Shown here: positions 1-8,375 of the stretch, one piece after another
Numbering within the stretch: the stretch's first letter is position 1
How the letters are laid out: each line of letters starts with the position of its first letter
Source of the DNA: JABHIE01 sp964584805
GTDB taxonomy: Bacteria; Planctomycetota; UBA1135
Direction of reading: 5' to 3'
Assembly (NCBI GenBank): GCA_964584805.1
Contig: CAZPAY010000020.1
Coordinates: 1-48,689, forward strand
DNA length: 48,689 nucleotides
The notes under the pieces: model-generated
Told to the model about the DNA's origin: nothing
Seen by the model: the letters and a program-made list of their open reading frames with translations, nothing else
Database searches by the model: none
Program-made: the position numbers and the translations under genes

Positions 1-59
1 AAAGCCTCCTCATCGGCTTCCGTGTGAAGTTCTAAACAACTTTTGGTCAGGTTGTGAGA

Positions 60-94
60 GGCTCCCTCGCTGCGGCGGGGGAGTCTTTCTTTTT
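60..94 (+). terminator. Rho-independent terminator of an upstream gene
   Basis: Arms at 60-70 and 75-85 pair over 11 bp (two G-T wobbles) around a TGCG loop and are followed by a T-rich run at 86-94. It would end a plus-strand gene lying left of the window. Shape is convincing; the gene it serves is not visible. Confidence 0.75.
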
Positions 95-186
95 GCGCAT
101 ATGTTGGGGGTGAAATATAGTGCGCAACATAGGTATGGATGGTGATATATACTGCCAAACTTTTACACAACAAGGACTTATGCGCA
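94..186. promoter_or_regulatory. Candidate operator region upstream of the sulfur operon
   Basis: Seen: an inverted repeat TATGTTG (100-106) / CAACATA (125-131) with an 18-nt spacer, and the palindrome TGCGCA three times (94-99, 121-126, 181-186). The same palindrome occurs twice just after the second ArsR gene (6512-6517, 6521-6526). Inferred: binding sites for one or both ArsR-type regulators that bracket the operon. The region 1-251 otherwise holds only the terminator and promoter. Confidence 0.4.
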
Positions 187-195
187 TTCGATACC

Positions 196-224
196 TTGTG
201 AAACCCATATATAAGGTTTAATGA
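196..224 (+). promoter_or_regulatory. Possible sigma-70-type promoter of the sulfur operon
   Basis: TTGTGA (196-201) and TAATGA (219-224) are spaced by 17 nt, about 28 nt ahead of the first ArsR start codon. The -10 match is weak, and the A/T-rich stretch offers alternatives such as TATAAG at 210-215. Confidence 0.3.
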
Positions 225-251
225 TTGCAAACATCTGAAACCTAAAACAAG

Positions 252-578
252 ATGAAAACTGACCTTGCCGCCTACGAAATCCAAGCGACTTTTTGTCGCA
301 CCATGGGGCATCCCGTCCGCCTGCGGATGCTGCATTTGCTTCACGAAGCGGGCGAGCCACTGGCGTCCTCGGCGATGTTGGGCGATCTAGGAATCGCAAA
401 GCCGGCGATGAGCCAGCACATTGGCAAGATGGTTTCGGTGGGGCTGATTCGTACCAGCCGTCGCGGCCGTTTTACTTTCATTGAATTGGCACACCCTGAA
501 ATTGGTCAAGCTTGCGGCTTGGTCGGGTGCGCCCTAAGTCGTCATGCCGAAGAGCAGGCGCGTGTGTTTGAATCATGA
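252..578 (+). CDS. ArsR/SmtB-family winged-helix regulator, first gene of sulfur operon
   Basis: 108-residue repressor-type protein with a typical ArsR winged helix: MGHPVR near residues 18-23, recognition helix near 48-62 (KPAMSQHIGKM), and a basic wing (TSRRGRF) near 68-74. Three Cys are notable: Cys15 ahead of the first core helix and Cys88/Cys93 in the C-terminal helix. The second ArsR at the other end of the operon has Cys at the same places. In the family, paired Cys in N- and C-terminal helices bind metal or metalloid, or form a polysulfide bridge in SqrR/BigR-type sensors. Since the neighbours are sulfur-redox and sulfur-transport genes, a sulfide/persulfide sensor is my inference. 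It overlaps the next gene by 4 bp (ATGA), so it is co-transcribed and probably autoregulated. Confidence 0.88.
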   Translation: MKTDLAAYEIQATFCRTMGHPVRLRMLHLLHEAGEPLASSAMLGDLGIAKPAMSQHIGKMVSVGLIRTSRRGRFTFIELAHPEIGQACGLVGCALSRHAEEQARVFES

Positions 579-2812
579 AAACTAACTCACTCAATCGGAG
601 ACGCTTTTTGCAAATCAGCGGCGCCGCAGGCTTGGGGGCCACTTTGGCTTCTCACTTGCCTGCTAGCTTGCTCGATGATGCTGCGCGCGCTCCAAAACCT
701 CTTCGAGGTGACGAGACAATCGTGCCCTCGGTTTGCGAAATGTGTTTCTGGAAATGCGGCGTGCAAGCCCATGTCAAAGATGGCAAGGTGCGTGCGATTT
801 CTGGCAACCCACATCACCCATTGTCGAAAGGCAAACTGTGCCCGCGTGGGGTGGGTGCGGTGGGCACGCTTTATGACCCCGACCGCTTGAGCGTGCCTTT
901 GATTCGCACGGGCGAGCGCGGTGAGCAGAAGTTCCGCGAAGCATCATGGGAAGAAGCTCTCGATGTCGTCGCCGACAACTTCCGCAAAATTATCGACCGT
1001 GACGGCCCCGAAGCCATCGCCATGCTCTATCACGGAGCGGGCGGCAGTTTCTTCAAGACCTTGATGAAAGGCATGGGCTCACCCAACATCGCGGCCCCGT
1101 CTTACGCGCAGTGCCGCGGCCCGCGGGCGGCTGGTTTTGAGCTGACTTTTGGTTCGAGCGTGGGCTCGCCTGAGCCGCTTGACATCCCTAATTGCCGTGC
1201 GATGGTTTTGATTGGATCGCACCTTGGGGAAAATATGCACAACACCCAAGTGCAAGATTTCGCCGAAGGCATGGCGCGCGGCATGAAACTCTTTGTCGTC
1301 GACCCGCGTCATTCTGTTGCGGCTGGCAAAGCCGAGCGTTGGCTTCCGATTAAGCCAGGTGCAGACATTGCACTGTTGCTTTGCTGGATTCGCGAGGTCA
1401 TCGAAAACAAATGGTACGACAAGGCATATGTGGCCAAACGCACCATCGGTTTAGACAAACTGCGCACTGCCGTCGCGCGCTACACACCGGCTGCGGTCGC
1501 CATCGAAACGGGCTTGACCGTTGAGGCGATTCAAGAAACCATCCGCGAGGTCGCTGATGCCGCACCGCATTGTTTGATTCACCCAGGCCGCCATGTGGTT
1601 TGGTATGGCGACGATGCACAGCGCAGTCGCGCCATTGCCATCCTGAATGCTCTTTTGGGTACTTGGGGCCGTCGCGGCGGGATTTACCTTCCGAGTCGCG
1701 CCGATTTGAAGGGCATGCCTAACATGCCTGCAAACCCTGATCATCGCGTGCGCGCGGATCAAGAGTTTGAGGGGCAATACCCCTTTGCTTCGGGCGCTTT
1801 GGCGTCGGGGATTCGCGAGGCGACTTTGACCGGCAAGCCCTATGACATCAAGGCCTGGATGGTTTACGGCACAAACCTGCCCATCGTCTTGCCGAACAAA
1901 CAGCGCACCATCGAGGCGATGCAAAAGCTCGACTTCATGTTGGCGATTGACATCTTGCCCGCTGAAGTTTGTGGTTACGCCGATGTCGTGTTGCCTGAGT
2001 GCACTTACCTTGAGCGTCATGATGACCTCATCGTGCAATCTTTCCGCGAGCCATTTGTCGCCATGCGCCAGCCTGTGGTCGAGCCACTGGGTGACAGCAA
2101 GCCTGGCTGGTGGATGGCAAAAGAAATCGCTAAGCGTTTGGGTCTTGAGAGCTACTTCCCCTGGGACACGCCAAGCGATTTGCACGCCGCGCGCCTGACG
2201 GCAACCGGTTACGGCCCTGAAAAGCACCAGCAACTCATTGCAGACGGCGCCTTCACAACGGCCGCTGATCCGCTCTACCTCGAAGATGACGAAGAATTCG
2301 AGTTTGACACATCAAGTGGCAAAATCGAGCTCTATTCGCAAGATTTGGCTGATGCCGGTTTTGACCCCGTCCCTCAATACAAGCCGCAAGACCCTGGGCC
2401 AGCAGGCAGTTATCGATTGCTGACCGGCCGCTCTCCGGTGCATACTTTTGGGCGTACGGCTAACAACAAAATGCTCTTGCAGCAATACCCTGAAAACTTG
2501 GTGTGGCTCAGTCGCGCCATGGCCGAGGATGAGGGGCTAGAAAACGGCGACTATGTCATGCTGACCAACCAAGACGGTGTCGAAAGCGGCCCCGTGCAGG
2601 TCAAGGCAACCGAGCGTATTCGTCACGATTGCGTTTATCTTGTGCACGGTTTCGGCCGTCGCGAGCGTCGACTCACAAAGGCCTTTGGTTTAGGCGCGAG
2701 TGATTCGGATCTCTTCACTAAGTTCAAGGTCGATCCACTTATGGGTGGCACCGGCATGAACCTCAATTTCGTTTCCCTAAGAAAGGTGCGTAAGCCGCGC
2801 CGCGAGGTCTGA
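575..2812 (+). CDS. psrA: Molybdopterin oxidoreductase catalytic subunit, polysulfide/thiosulfate reductase type
   Basis: 745-residue member of the DMSO-reductase superfamily. A twin-arginine signal (NRRRFLQISG, residues 7-16) directs Tat export, so the complex faces the periplasm. The N-terminal 4Fe-4S cluster ligands are Cys54, Cys57, Cys61 and Cys89. The residue at the molybdenum ligand position is Cys180 (SYAQCRGPRAAG), as in PsrA/PhsA and unlike Ser in DMSO reductases. Expected role: two-electron reduction of polysulfide or thiosulfate (or the reverse oxidation) at a bis-MGD cofactor, with electrons passed through PsrB and PsrC. The length matches PsrA/PhsA (about 750). Arsenate or tetrathionate reductase relatives are alternatives, since substrate cannot be read from sequence, but the sulfur-transport neighbours favour sulfur. 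Starts inside the ArsR stop codon (4-bp overlap). Confidence 0.88.
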   Translation: MKTNSLNRRRFLQISGAAGLGATLASHLPASLLDDAARAPKPLRGDETIVPSVCEMCFWKCGVQAHVKDGKVRAISGNPHHPLSKGKLCPRGVGAVGTLYDPDRLSVPLIRTGERGEQKFREASWEEALDVVADNFRKIIDRDGPEAIAMLYHGAGGSFFKTLMKGMGSPNIAAPSYAQCRGPRAAGFELTFGSSVGSPEPLDIPNCRAMVLIGSHLGENMHNTQVQDFAEGMARGMKLFVVDPRHSVAAGKAERWLPIKPGADIALLLCWIREVIENKWYDKAYVAKRTIGLDKLRTAVARYTPAAVAIETGLTVEAIQETIREVADAAPHCLIHPGRHVVWYGDDAQRSRAIAILNALLGTWGRRGGIYLPSRADLKGMPNMPANPDHRVRADQEFEGQYPFASGALASGIREATLTGKPYDIKAWMVYGTNLPIVLPNKQRTIEAMQKLDFMLAIDILPAEVCGYADVVLPECTYLERHDDLIVQSFREPFVAMRQPVVEPLGDSKPGWWMAKEIAKRLGLESYFPWDTPSDLHAARLTATGYGPEKHQQLIADGAFTTAADPLYLEDDEEFEFDTSSGKIELYSQDLADAGFDPVPQYKPQDPGPAGSYRLLTGRSPVHTFGRTANNKMLLQQYPENLVWLSRAMAEDEGLENGDYVMLTNQDGVESGPVQVKATERIRHDCVYLVHGFGRRERRLTKAFGLGASDSDLFTKFKVDPLMGGTGMNLNFVSLRKVRKPRREV

Positions 2813-2813
2813 A

Positions 2814-3362
2814 ATGAGTAAATCCGCAACTTACGGAATGGCGGTCGATATCCGCCGCTGTGTCGGATGCAGTGCCTGCGTTTTGGCCTGCAAAACCGAA
2901 AACAATGTGCCAGATGGTTATGCGCGTCGCTGGGTGACGCAAATAACCGAAGGCCGTTTCCCCGATCTCACGATGAAGGTATGGTCAGACTGTTGTCAGC
3001 ACTGTACCGATGCACCTTGCGTGCAATCATGCCCTACGGGTGCGAGTCATCACGAAGACATTTTTGACACCGTGCAAGTCGATGCCGATTTGTGCACGGG
3101 TTGCAAAGCTTGCATCGCGTCTTGCCCATACAGCGCGCGATTTGTGCGCCCTGAGGGATATGTCGACAAGTGCACACTTTGCACGCATCGTCTAGGCGCC
3201 GGCGAAACAACCGCATGTGCGAATGTCTGCCCGACATCCGCGATTGTGGTGGGGGATCTAAGTGACCCTGAGTCGGAAATCTCACAACTACTGCGCGCGC
3301 GGCATCACTCGGTTCAAAAGCCTGAAGCTGGCACGCAACCTCGTTTCTTTTTGGTGGAGTAG
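2814..3362 (+). CDS. psrB: Four-cluster ferredoxin-like electron-transfer subunit (PsrB/PhsB)
   Basis: 182-residue iron-sulfur protein with four Cys clusters: CVGCSACVLAC near residues 16-26, a CCQHC...PCVQSC group near 59-74, CTGCKACIASC near 93-103, and a CTLC...CANVC group near 119-139. This is the standard arrangement of PsrB/NrfC/DmsB subunits that hold four 4Fe-4S clusters and wire the molybdoenzyme to the membrane anchor. No export signal is present, as expected for a subunit carried out with the Tat-exported PsrA. It starts 1 nt after the psrA stop, indicating translational coupling. Confidence 0.92.
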   Translation: MSKSATYGMAVDIRRCVGCSACVLACKTENNVPDGYARRWVTQITEGRFPDLTMKVWSDCCQHCTDAPCVQSCPTGASHHEDIFDTVQVDADLCTGCKACIASCPYSARFVRPEGYVDKCTLCTHRLGAGETTACANVCPTSAIVVGDLSDPESEISQLLRARHHSVQKPEAGTQPRFFLVE

Positions 3363-3371
3363 GAGCGCATC

Positions 3372-4334
3372 ATGAATATTCCTCTCATGCTTCAACATGT
3401 CGAAGTGATGTCCACACGGGCAAACCACGGCATCGACCCACACATGCACATCTGGGGTTGGGAAATCCCGGTCTACCTTTTCTTGGGTGGTCTTGCCGCT
3501 GGCCTCATCGTTTTGGGTGCTGTGGCGAGTCTGCGCAATCGCACCGAACAAGATGCAGCGCAAGCCAATCTCGCACCGCTCTTTGTCTTGCCGGTTCTCG
3601 CAATCGGGATGACCGCTCTGTTTTTAGACCTCTCCTATAAAGTGCATGTCTTCCGCTTTTACACGGCATTTAAGGTGACTTCACCCATGTCGTGGGGCTC
3701 ATGGATTTTGCTCTTTGTCGGGGCAGGCGCAGTGTTTTCTGCGGCGGCGGCATTGTTGCGCCACCCAGGCACGCGTGATTCCGCGCTCGCCAAAATGGGC
3801 ATTGTGAAATGGGCAGCTGCCTTTGCGGATAAGCATCGCGTTGTTTTAGCGCGTTTCAATATCGGCTTTGGTTTGGCGCTTGGTATCTACACGGGCATTT
3901 TGCTTTCGGGGTTCTCCGCTCGCCCGTTTTGGAATTCGGGCATCCTCGGCCCCCTTTTCCTAGTTTCGGGTGCATCTACGGCCGCAGCGCTTTTAGCTTT
4001 GCTTACGAAAGATCACAACGAGCACACAAGTTTGATACGCCTTGACCTTGCATTGGTTGGCACCGAGCTCGTCTTGCTGGGCCTCTGGATCATTGGTCTA
4101 CTCACTCACGGCGCGCCGACGAAAGAAGCGGCGAGTCTCATTCTTGGTGGTGCATATACGGCTCCTTTCTGGGGTTTGGTGGTCATCGCTGGTCTTTTGG
4201 TGCCTGCAACTCTTGAGATTCAGGCACTTCGTAAGCGTTGGGTTGAAACGCCCATCGCACCAATTCTGGTTTTGCTTGGCGGTCTTGCCTTGCGATTTGT
4301 AATGGTTTCCGCGGGTCAAGCCGTGGGTTTCTAG
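3372..4334 (+). CDS. psrC: NrfD/PsrC-family membrane anchor and quinone-interacting subunit
   Basis: 320-residue polytopic membrane protein with about eight hydrophobic segments (roughly residues 34-54, 68-88, 107-127, 157-177, 190-210, 226-246, 257-278, 296-315). Order and size match NrfD/PsrC anchors, which exchange electrons with menaquinol or ubiquinol and pass them to the PsrB clusters. The start is preceded by a GGAG at 3361-3364 with a 7-nt spacer. Completes a catalytic, iron-sulfur and anchor trio with psrAB. Confidence 0.88.
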   Translation: MNIPLMLQHVEVMSTRANHGIDPHMHIWGWEIPVYLFLGGLAAGLIVLGAVASLRNRTEQDAAQANLAPLFVLPVLAIGMTALFLDLSYKVHVFRFYTAFKVTSPMSWGSWILLFVGAGAVFSAAAALLRHPGTRDSALAKMGIVKWAAAFADKHRVVLARFNIGFGLALGIYTGILLSGFSARPFWNSGILGPLFLVSGASTAAALLALLTKDHNEHTSLIRLDLALVGTELVLLGLWIIGLLTHGAPTKEAASLILGGAYTAPFWGLVVIAGLLVPATLEIQALRKRWVETPIAPILVLLGGLALRFVMVSAGQAVGF

Positions 4335-4343
4335 GAGTACGCC

Positions 4344-4889
4344 ATGACATCCACCCACAACATCACTCCGGCAAAAGACAAACCCTATTGGTCGCCATAC
4401 TTGGCGGGCTTTGGATTGGGCTTGGTTTTGCTGGCCTCTCATTTACTGCTCGGCAACGGCCTCGGCGCGTCGGGTGGCTTTGGCCGCATCGCGCTCTTCA
4501 CGGCCGATCAAATCAACGGGGAATACATCGACACGCTCGACCACGCACGGAAAATTGCGCATGGTTCCAGTCATGTCCTCGCTGACAATCTCGTCTTTGG
4601 TCTGCTCGGCGTAGCGATTGGCGGTTTCTTTGCCGCAATCTCTGCGGGTCGAGTCAAACCATTCGGCACCGTTGAACGCGGGCCAACGACCACCAAAACC
4701 CGCCGCCTGCTTCTCGCCTTTGCGGGTGGCCTGGTCATGGGCATCGCCTCACGCATCGCGCGGGGTTGCACCTCTGGTCAAGCTCTCAGTGGCGGTTCAC
4801 AACTTGCTCTTGGCTCTTGGGCCTTCATGATGGCGGTTTTTGCCGGCGGATTTGCACTCGCCTACTTCGTACGGAGGCAATGGAAATGA
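4344..4889 (+). CDS. YeeE/YedE-family (DUF395) membrane protein, first half-transporter
   Basis: 181-residue membrane protein with four likely transmembrane segments. The segment ARGCTSGQALSG near residues 138-149 carries the conserved Cys of YeeE/YedE transporters, which move thiosulfate or related sulfur species by relay through Cys residues. Here the family is split over two adjacent genes, as in PmpA/PmpB-type systems; this is the half with the GCxSG motif. It has a GGAG ribosome site 6 nt ahead of the ATG and overlaps the next gene by 4 bp (ATGA), so the halves are probably made in equal amounts. Confidence 0.82.
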   Translation: MTSTHNITPAKDKPYWSPYLAGFGLGLVLLASHLLLGNGLGASGGFGRIALFTADQINGEYIDTLDHARKIAHGSSHVLADNLVFGLLGVAIGGFFAAISAGRVKPFGTVERGPTTTKTRRLLLAFAGGLVMGIASRIARGCTSGQALSGGSQLALGSWAFMMAVFAGGFALAYFVRRQWK

Positions 4890-6043
4890 TTTTTCCTCTC
4901 AATGTTCTCGCAGAGTGGGGCTTCGACACCACACTGTTCTGGTCGCTTCTCATCGGCGTTGGCTTCGGCTTCATGCTCGAGCGCGGCGGCTTCGGGTCGT
5001 CCAAAGTGCTGGCGGCGATTTTCTACGGCAAAGACTGGCGCGTTTTGAAAGTCATGTTCTCAGCCATCGTCACGACCATGCTCGGGCTTTACCTGCTCAT
5101 TGGTCTCGGCACGATTCAGATGGACGCCATCGCTTTCCGCCCGACCTACATTTACCCTCAAGCCATTGGCGGTTTACTGCTCGGCTTTGGTTTTGTGATG
5201 GCCGGTTACTGCCCCGGCACCTCGGTCGTGGGCATCGTGAGTGGCCGACTTGACGCACTTTTTGTGGTGTTCGGCATCATGTTTGGCTGTCTTGGTTTCG
5301 AAAACCATTTTGCCCGCATCCAAGAGTTTTGGAATTCTGGCTCAATGGGCGTCGTCACTCTGCACGAATGGCTTGGCGTAAACCCAGGCATCATCGTGAT
5401 GGGTGTCGTGTTTATGGCAGTCGGTGCGTTCAGCGCCGTGGGCTATTTTGAAAAGAAAGCCAGCGGTGTTCCATTTCCGAAAGCTCACAAGATGAGCGCG
5501 GGAGCTGCCGTGATTGCGGGCATGATTGTCGCGACCATTTCATTTGCTGGGCCAGGCAATGCAAGTGTCTTGGCGACTGCGGGCGATGACGAGAGTGTCG
5601 CTGTGATTCAGCCCATGCAACTGCTTGAGTGGGCCGCCGCCGAGCGCCAAGATTGCTTGTGCATTGATCTGCGCCCCGAAGGTGCGCTACCTGAAATGCC
5701 CAACGCACTTAAGTTCACTGCGGATGAGCTGCTCAACCTGCGCACACGACCGAGTTTTGCCGAAACGCGCACACTCATCGTCATTGACGCATCGGGCTCG
5801 GATGAGGCCATCCATGTTGCCGCGGATTTACGCGCGGGTGGGGCTTCGACGGCCATCCTTGCTGGAGGTGCGGAGGCTTGGCAATCGCAGGTTCTTGACC
5901 CTGGCGTTACCGATGCTTTGGCCAAAGCTTGGCAATTGCGTCTTCAGGGCAAGAGCGCGTTGGGCGAAGGTGCTGCACCGCCGCCTGCACCAAAAAAGAA
6001 AAAGGTGAAGCGCAAAAAACGCAAAGAAGGCGGCTGCTCTTAG
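4886..6043 (+). CDS. YeeE/YedE second half fused to a rhodanese-like domain lacking the catalytic Cys
   Basis: 385 residues from the ATG at 4886, chosen because GGAGG at 4873-4877 lies 8 nt upstream and the ATG overlaps the previous stop. Residues 1-225 are membrane-spanning and hold the family motif GYCPGT (Cys109). Residues 245-335 look like a rhodanese domain: CIDLRP near 259-264, LIVIDASGSDEA at 297-308, GGAEAW near 327-332. Where active rhodaneses have the persulfide-carrying Cys, this protein has Asp301, so sulfurtransfer by the usual chemistry is unlikely and a binding role is more probable. The protein ends in a Lys/Arg-rich tail (370-380) and GGCS, leaving one Cys next to the C terminus. 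BigR-type operons in other bacteria also join an ArsR regulator, rhodanese and DUF395 proteins. Confidence 0.8.
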   Translation: MIFPLNVLAEWGFDTTLFWSLLIGVGFGFMLERGGFGSSKVLAAIFYGKDWRVLKVMFSAIVTTMLGLYLLIGLGTIQMDAIAFRPTYIYPQAIGGLLLGFGFVMAGYCPGTSVVGIVSGRLDALFVVFGIMFGCLGFENHFARIQEFWNSGSMGVVTLHEWLGVNPGIIVMGVVFMAVGAFSAVGYFEKKASGVPFPKAHKMSAGAAVIAGMIVATISFAGPGNASVLATAGDDESVAVIQPMQLLEWAAAERQDCLCIDLRPEGALPEMPNALKFTADELLNLRTRPSFAETRTLIVIDASGSDEAIHVAADLRAGGASTAILAGGAEAWQSQVLDPGVTDALAKAWQLRLQGKSALGEGAAPPPAPKKKKVKRKKRKEGGCS

Positions 6044-6126
6044 TTTTTCCACTTCTTCCCTTTCATCGTGGGTTGCGGGGTTTATTTATCTCGCAACCCA
6101 CGAGCGTGCCTCCGGGTTTCTTTGCG

Positions 6127-6474
6127 ATGAATCCTCTTTCCCCTGACCAAGCTAGAAAAGTACAGGCTCAGTTGTGCCGAGTGATGGGCCACCCTGTTCG
6201 TTTGCAAATATTGCAACTCTTGACAGAAAACGGTGGCAGTATGCCGTCCGCCGATTTGTTGTCGGCGACGGGGGTGAGCAAGCCCGCCCTCTCGCAGCAT
6301 CTGACCAAGATGACCAATGTCGGTTTAGTGCGCACGCGGCGAGTCGGTCGTTTTTTAGAGGTTGAGTTGCCCAATCCCGAAATCGGCCGCGCTTGCGGCA
6401 TGGTGGGGTGCTTGCTTTCTCGCGGCACATCGGTTCATGTCCCACCGGTTGGCTCCGCTGGCGACGCGGCATAA
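6127..6474 (+). CDS. Second ArsR-family regulator closing the sulfur operon
   Basis: 115-residue paralogue of the regulator at the start of the operon. I chose the ATG at 6127 because homology with the first ArsR begins right after it; longer upstream reading would run through the preceding gene. Shared features are MGHPVR, SKPALSQHLTKM and the basic wing RTRRVGRF. Cys17, Cys90 and Cys95 occupy the same places as Cys15, Cys88 and Cys93 of the first protein, with the same ACGxVGC spacing. It lies 83 nt after the transporter, followed by a clear terminator, so it may belong to the operon or have its own promoter. Confidence 0.85.
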   Translation: MNPLSPDQARKVQAQLCRVMGHPVRLQILQLLTENGGSMPSADLLSATGVSKPALSQHLTKMTNVGLVRTRRVGRFLEVELPNPEIGRACGMVGCLLSRGTSVHVPPVGSAGDAA

Positions 6475-6513
6475 AAAAAGGCCTCAACTCTTCCGTTGAG
6501 ACCTCTTTGTTTG
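6473..6513. terminator. Bidirectional terminator between convergent genes
   Basis: Arms AGGCCTCAAC (6479-6488) and GTTGAGACCT (6495-6504) pair with one mismatch around a 6-nt loop. An A7 run precedes the hairpin and a T-rich run follows it, so it can stop transcription from both the ArsR gene and the convergent secreted-protein gene. Two TGCGCA palindromes follow at 6512-6526. Confidence 0.8.
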
Positions 6514-6537
6514 CGCATAGTGCGCAGTGGTGTTTGA

Positions 6538-7488
6538 TTACATCACGACTTCAGCCGCAACATTGGTTTTGACGCTGTCTTGTAGAGCCTGGAACCAAAC
6601 TGAAACACCCGCGGCATTACCTGGAATAGGCAAATTCCAGACGGTTTGACCAAGAGCGTTAGACATCATCATGGGCCCCGCTTGGGTTGGGTTGGCAATA
6701 TCTAGGAAGACATTCAATTGAGCAATCCAAGTCGCGCCAAGGCCGGTTGTGCTGTAAGCCAAGAAACTCATTGCGTTAGCTGTGCCGTCGGTGAAATCAA
6801 AAGTTGCCGTTTGACCCGCTGCGAGATTGCTTACGGCCAAAGCAGGCGGAGCCGTTGAACCCGAATCATGTGCGCTCACGGCATTGCCATTAATCCAGAT
6901 ATCTGCACTCGTCGTGCCGTCATCGAATTGGAAAGTGACATCCATGTCAAGCGTGAAAACAACATTGGTGCCGTCGTCGTAGGTTGTACCCGATACCGGT
7001 GTCGGATCGGAAGGGTCAGAGTCAGCAAGAGGCGTGATGGTTGTAGAGCCAACAAGAGGGACGACTTCCACTTCGCCGCCAATGGCTTGCAAGACAATCA
7101 AGGTGGAGTAGTTGCCAGCGGCATCGACAGTAAATGCATCGCTTGTGACCGAGAAAACGGCATCGCGGATGTACATATCGGCGAGATCAGGCAGGAACCA
7201 AACGGGGTTAGGCACAACAGCGTGAAGCGTGGCGGGGTCAGTGCCCAAATAGCCGCTTGTCATTTGACCGTTGGTGAATAGCCCGGTGCTTGCGTCTTGT
7301 GTGAGGTTGACATCGAGCGTGCCGGTCAAACGGAAATTGTTAGGCTTGCCCACAATGTCGCCGAGGCTCGTCGTGCCACCGTAATGGAATTGTGATTGGC
7401 CCGTGACTACATCAAAAGTGTGGTCGGTTTGGGCGGTGGCGAGGGGCGCGGCCAGCAGGGCGGCGGTAAAAATGGCGAGAGTCTTCAT
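6538..7488 (-). CDS. Secreted protein of unknown function
   Basis: 316 residues beginning with a good Sec signal peptide (MKTLAIFTAALLAAPLATAQ). The body is acidic, Ser/Thr/Asp-rich and beta-strand-like, without a catalytic motif I recognise. The last 90 residues resemble the C-terminal module of three other secreted proteins in this window (see 9814, 23079 and 45018): alternating hydrophobic strands, then LPIPGNAAGVSVWFQA. Such a module may serve in export or surface attachment; that is inference. Stands alone, convergent with the sulfur operon. Confidence 0.7.
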   Translation of the reverse strand: MKTLAIFTAALLAAPLATAQTDHTFDVVTGQSQFHYGGTTSLGDIVGKPNNFRLTGTLDVNLTQDASTGLFTNGQMTSGYLGTDPATLHAVVPNPVWFLPDLADMYIRDAVFSVTSDAFTVDAAGNYSTLIVLQAIGGEVEVVPLVGSTTITPLADSDPSDPTPVSGTTYDDGTNVVFTLDMDVTFQFDDGTTSADIWINGNAVSAHDSGSTAPPALAVSNLAAGQTATFDFTDGTANAMSFLAYSTTGLGATWIAQLNVFLDIANPTQAGPMMMSNALGQTVWNLPIPGNAAGVSVWFQALQDSVKTNVAAEVVM

Positions 7489-7589
7489 GCTGAAGTTTGT
7501 GGGAGGGGGAGGTAAGTGGTGAGAGAGCCGCCACTCCGAAACGGAATGGGTCTTCCTAGCCTACATCTAATTTAAAGGATGCGCGAGTG

Positions 7590-8372
7590 TTAATCCGTCA
7601 GTTCCCAGTCGTAATGTACTGAAAAGGGCGCGTGGTCGGAAAACCGACTGTCTTTGTAAATTGATTCAGCAAAGCAACTTGCGGCGATTTTCGGCGTGGC
7701 TATTTGGTAGTCTAGCCGCCAGCCCGTGTTGTTGGCCCAGGCTTGGCCGCGATTGCTCCACCAAGTGTATTGAGCCTCATCTTGATTCAGCTGGCGGAAG
7801 ACATCGACATAGCCCCCGTCGTCATAGATCGACGACATCCATGCCCGCTCTTCGGGAAGGAACCCTGAATTCTTCTGATTACTGCGCCAGTTTTTGATGT
7901 CGATTTTTTTATGGGCAATGTTGAAATCACCGCAAATAATCGTCTGGCGGCGTTTGCGCTTTTGGGTAATCAACCACTCTTGAAAGACTTCAAGGAATTC
8001 ATATTTAAACGCCTGCCGCACTTCACCGCTCGATCCGGATGGCACATAAACCGAAACAATGCTTAGCTTGCCATAGTCGGCCTGAATGAATCGCCCTTCG
8101 CGGTCGGCGGGTTCCCAACCTAACTTCGTAATGACGCGATCGGGTTTGCGCTTGCTGTAAATACCCACCCCTGAATACCCCGGCTTTTCAGCATGTTGAT
8201 AAAACGCGTGATAACCGCCCGGAGGCTTTTGCATATCACCAGACATCTGATGGTCTTGCACTCGCGTTTCTTGCAGGCACACAAAATCAGGATTCGTTTC
8301 TTCCAACCAAGGGAAGAAACCTTTGCGCTCGGCGGCGCGGATGCCATTCATATTTAAAGTCGTCAAAAGCAT
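7590..8372 (-). CDS. xthA: Exodeoxyribonuclease III / AP endonuclease
   Basis: 260-residue enzyme of the exonuclease III family (endonuclease/exonuclease/phosphatase fold). Diagnostic motifs are LNMNGIRAAERKGFFPWL at the N terminus, LQETR, ICGDFNIAH, WRLDYQ and the catalytic SDHAPF at the C terminus. It incises DNA 5' to abasic sites and removes 3' blocks during base-excision repair. Length is close to E. coli ExoIII (268). Its start lies 3 nt after the stop of the uracil-glycosylase gene, so the enzyme that makes abasic sites and the one that cuts them are co-expressed. Confidence 0.95.
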   Translation of the reverse strand: MLLTTLNMNGIRAAERKGFFPWLEETNPDFVCLQETRVQDHQMSGDMQKPPGGYHAFYQHAEKPGYSGVGIYSKRKPDRVITKLGWEPADREGRFIQADYGKLSIVSVYVPSGSSGEVRQAFKYEFLEVFQEWLITQKRKRRQTIICGDFNIAHKKIDIKNWRSNQKNSGFLPEERAWMSSIYDDGGYVDVFRQLNQDEAQYTWWSNRGQAWANNTGWRLDYQIATPKIAASCFAESIYKDSRFSDHAPFSVHYDWELTD

Positions 8373-8375
8373 GAT

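Noticed and set aside
1451..2233. 260-codon minus-strand frame inside psrA
   Set aside because: Antisense shadow of a well-supported molybdoenzyme; no recognisable domain or ribosome site.
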